Of a DNA stretch of 16,073 bases, positions 15,423-16,073 are shown piece by piece. Source of the DNA: Helicobacteraceae bacterium UBA6016 (GTDB taxonomy: Bacteria; Campylobacterota; Campylobacteria; Campylobacterales; UBA6016); contig DIZY01000041.1 of NCBI GenBank assembly GCA_002428055.1, forward strand, positions 269-16,341. The letters are read 5' to 3'. The translations under genes were made by a program, and so were the position numbers. The stretch's first letter is position 1. Every line of letters begins with the position of its first letter. The notes under the pieces are model-generated. The model ran no database searches. It worked only from the letters and a program-made list of their open reading frames with translations, and had not been told where the DNA came from.

Positions 15423-15976
15423 ATGCAACGCACTATCGAAAATTGTACGCTTCATAGCGTATATGTCAAAAACGACTATTTTTATAAAAAAGTCAAAGAT
15501 GCGCAAAACGGCGGTGAGCTTGATTTGAGCATAGATACATATTTTAACAAAGTATGACAAAAAATCAATAAGCGCCTTGCTAGACAAAATAAAGCTCATA
15601 TATGCGGGTGACAATGAGCTAGGCGCTACCGTAAGCAAATATGCCGACTCCACAGATATAAAACAAAACAAAAAGCGTAACCACAGAAGATGGACTAGAG
15701 GGAATTACACTTGATTTTGCTTCTGACTTTGAGTATGAGATTGCAGAGCTAAATTCTGAGCTGAAACACGGCAAACGGGTATCGTTTTTATTGGATTTGG
15801 CAATGCCGACAAACGGCGCCGGCACAAAAGAGATGTTAGAAAAGCTAGTTGAGGATATGAAGCAAGAAAATAGCGATACACTCCTAGGCTCATCCCAAGC
15901 GTCAAAAAGGCTGTCTCATGTATTTGATGAGCTACAAAAAGATAAACAAAACACTTTTGATGCCAGTGGAGTGTAG
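15423..15976 (+). pseudogene. Frameshifted gene of unknown function
   Basis: A gene-like reading runs through three frames. It starts at ATG 15423 after a good ribosome binding site (GGAAG) and reads 44 residues (MQRTIENCTLHSVYVKNDYF...) to TGA at 15555-15557. The next frame stays open from about 15553 (YDKKSISALLDKIKLIY...) to TGA at 15712-15714. The third frame, from about 15674 (SVTTEDGLEGITLDFASDF...), runs to TAG at 15974-15976. Each switch is a +1 shift; the second falls in an A-rich stretch (AAAACAAAAAG). Joined, they give an acidic soluble protein of about 183 residues with no signal peptide or membrane segment. I do not recognise the family. It is either a recent pseudogene or an intact gene with sequencing errors; two programmed shifts are unlikely. 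An intact tail ORF (ATG 15791, 61 residues) may be all that gets called automatically. Confidence 0.6.
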
Positions 15977-15978
15977 CC

Positions 15979-16042
15979 ATTTGTTAAATCCAAAATTTAA
16001 CATAAAATTAACAAATCAAATAAATATTATAAGAAATGTTAA
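15979..16042. repeat. AT-rich non-coding region with GTTAA inverted repeats
   Basis: After the frameshifted gene the DNA is very AT-rich and non-coding. GTTAA occurs four times in 60 bases: plus strand at 15983 and 16038, minus strand (TTAAC) at 15997 and 16008. ATTTGTTAA (15979-15987) and TTAACAAAT (16008-16016) form a perfect 9-base inverted repeat with a 20-base spacer. There is no T-run right after it, so a terminator is doubtful; protein-binding sites for the next gene beyond the window are possible. Confidence 0.35.
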
Positions 16043-16073
16043 AAATTATATTGACAAAGACGATTTTTTTTTT

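Noticed and set aside
15553..15675. Programmed +1 frameshifting in the terminal gene
   Set aside because: Two separate shifts would be needed and neither site resembles a known +1 slippery site with a stimulator; decay or sequencing error is simpler.
15348..15980. Minus-strand reading frames in the terminal region (107, 68 and 91 codons)
   Set aside because: They have no ribosome binding sites or recognisable domains. The plus strand has a better start site and a protein-like joined translation.
1..16073. CRISPR arrays, insertion sequences, prophage genes, tRNA or rRNA genes
   Set aside because: No spaced direct repeats, transposase motifs, phage genes or cloverleaf-like sequence were seen on either strand by eye.

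Overview
The window looks like a chromosomal segment of a free-living, motile member of the Campylobacterota (Epsilonproteobacteria). Three things point there. The DNA is AT-rich with extended -10 style promoters (TATAAT or TACAAT without a clear -35). There is a divergent CheZ of the Helicobacter/Campylobacter type and a FlgZ (HP0958-like) zinc-ribbon protein. The gene order cheZ - U32 peptidase - purE - DUF3972-like - glyQ - NIF3-like - flgZ - waaA - rluA-like - ffh, with glnA on the other side of cheZ, matches from memory the Campylobacter jejuni block Cj0699c-Cj0709. I cannot name the genus; a Sulfurimonas-like relative is only a guess.

Layout. Positions 1-530 hold the 5' part of ffh on the minus strand, with its own promoter. 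Positions 613-8912 form one tightly packed minus-strand operon of eleven genes, read from right to left: cheZ, a U32 (TrhP-like) protein, purE, a DUF3972-like coiled-coil protein, a HAD phosphatase, glyQ, a NIF3/DUF34 protein, flgZ, waaA, a DUF167 protein and an RluA-family pseudouridine synthase. Gaps are 0-30 bases and several genes overlap. A pair of back-to-back promoters at about 8971-8994 separates this operon from plus-strand genes: a PHP-family histidinol-phosphatase-like gene (9042-9821), glnA (9899-11332, with a strong terminator) and a PAS-LytTR one-component regulator (11432-12217). The regulator runs head-on into a second minus-strand operon (15319 to 12204) made of an ABC-F (Uup-like) ATPase and a two-part ThrE/YjjPB-like exporter. 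The last 750 bases hold a frameshifted unidentified gene (15423-15976) behind a possible sigma-54 promoter, then AT-rich non-coding DNA with GTTAA repeats.

How the genes work together. The long operon mixes chemotaxis (cheZ), flagellar gene control (flgZ), translation (glyQ, U32/TrhP, RluA), purine synthesis (purE) and LPS core synthesis (waaA). It is a conserved lineage-specific operon rather than a pathway. The window is mostly housekeeping, and I see no defence system, CRISPR array, prophage or insertion sequence. The points most worth a second look are the frameshifted terminal gene with its sigma-54-like promoter, the CheY-binding-like peptides at both ends of CheZ, the PAS-LytTR regulator of unknown signal, the winged-helix-like N-terminus of the DUF3972-like protein, and the GlnA that lacks the adenylylation tyrosine.
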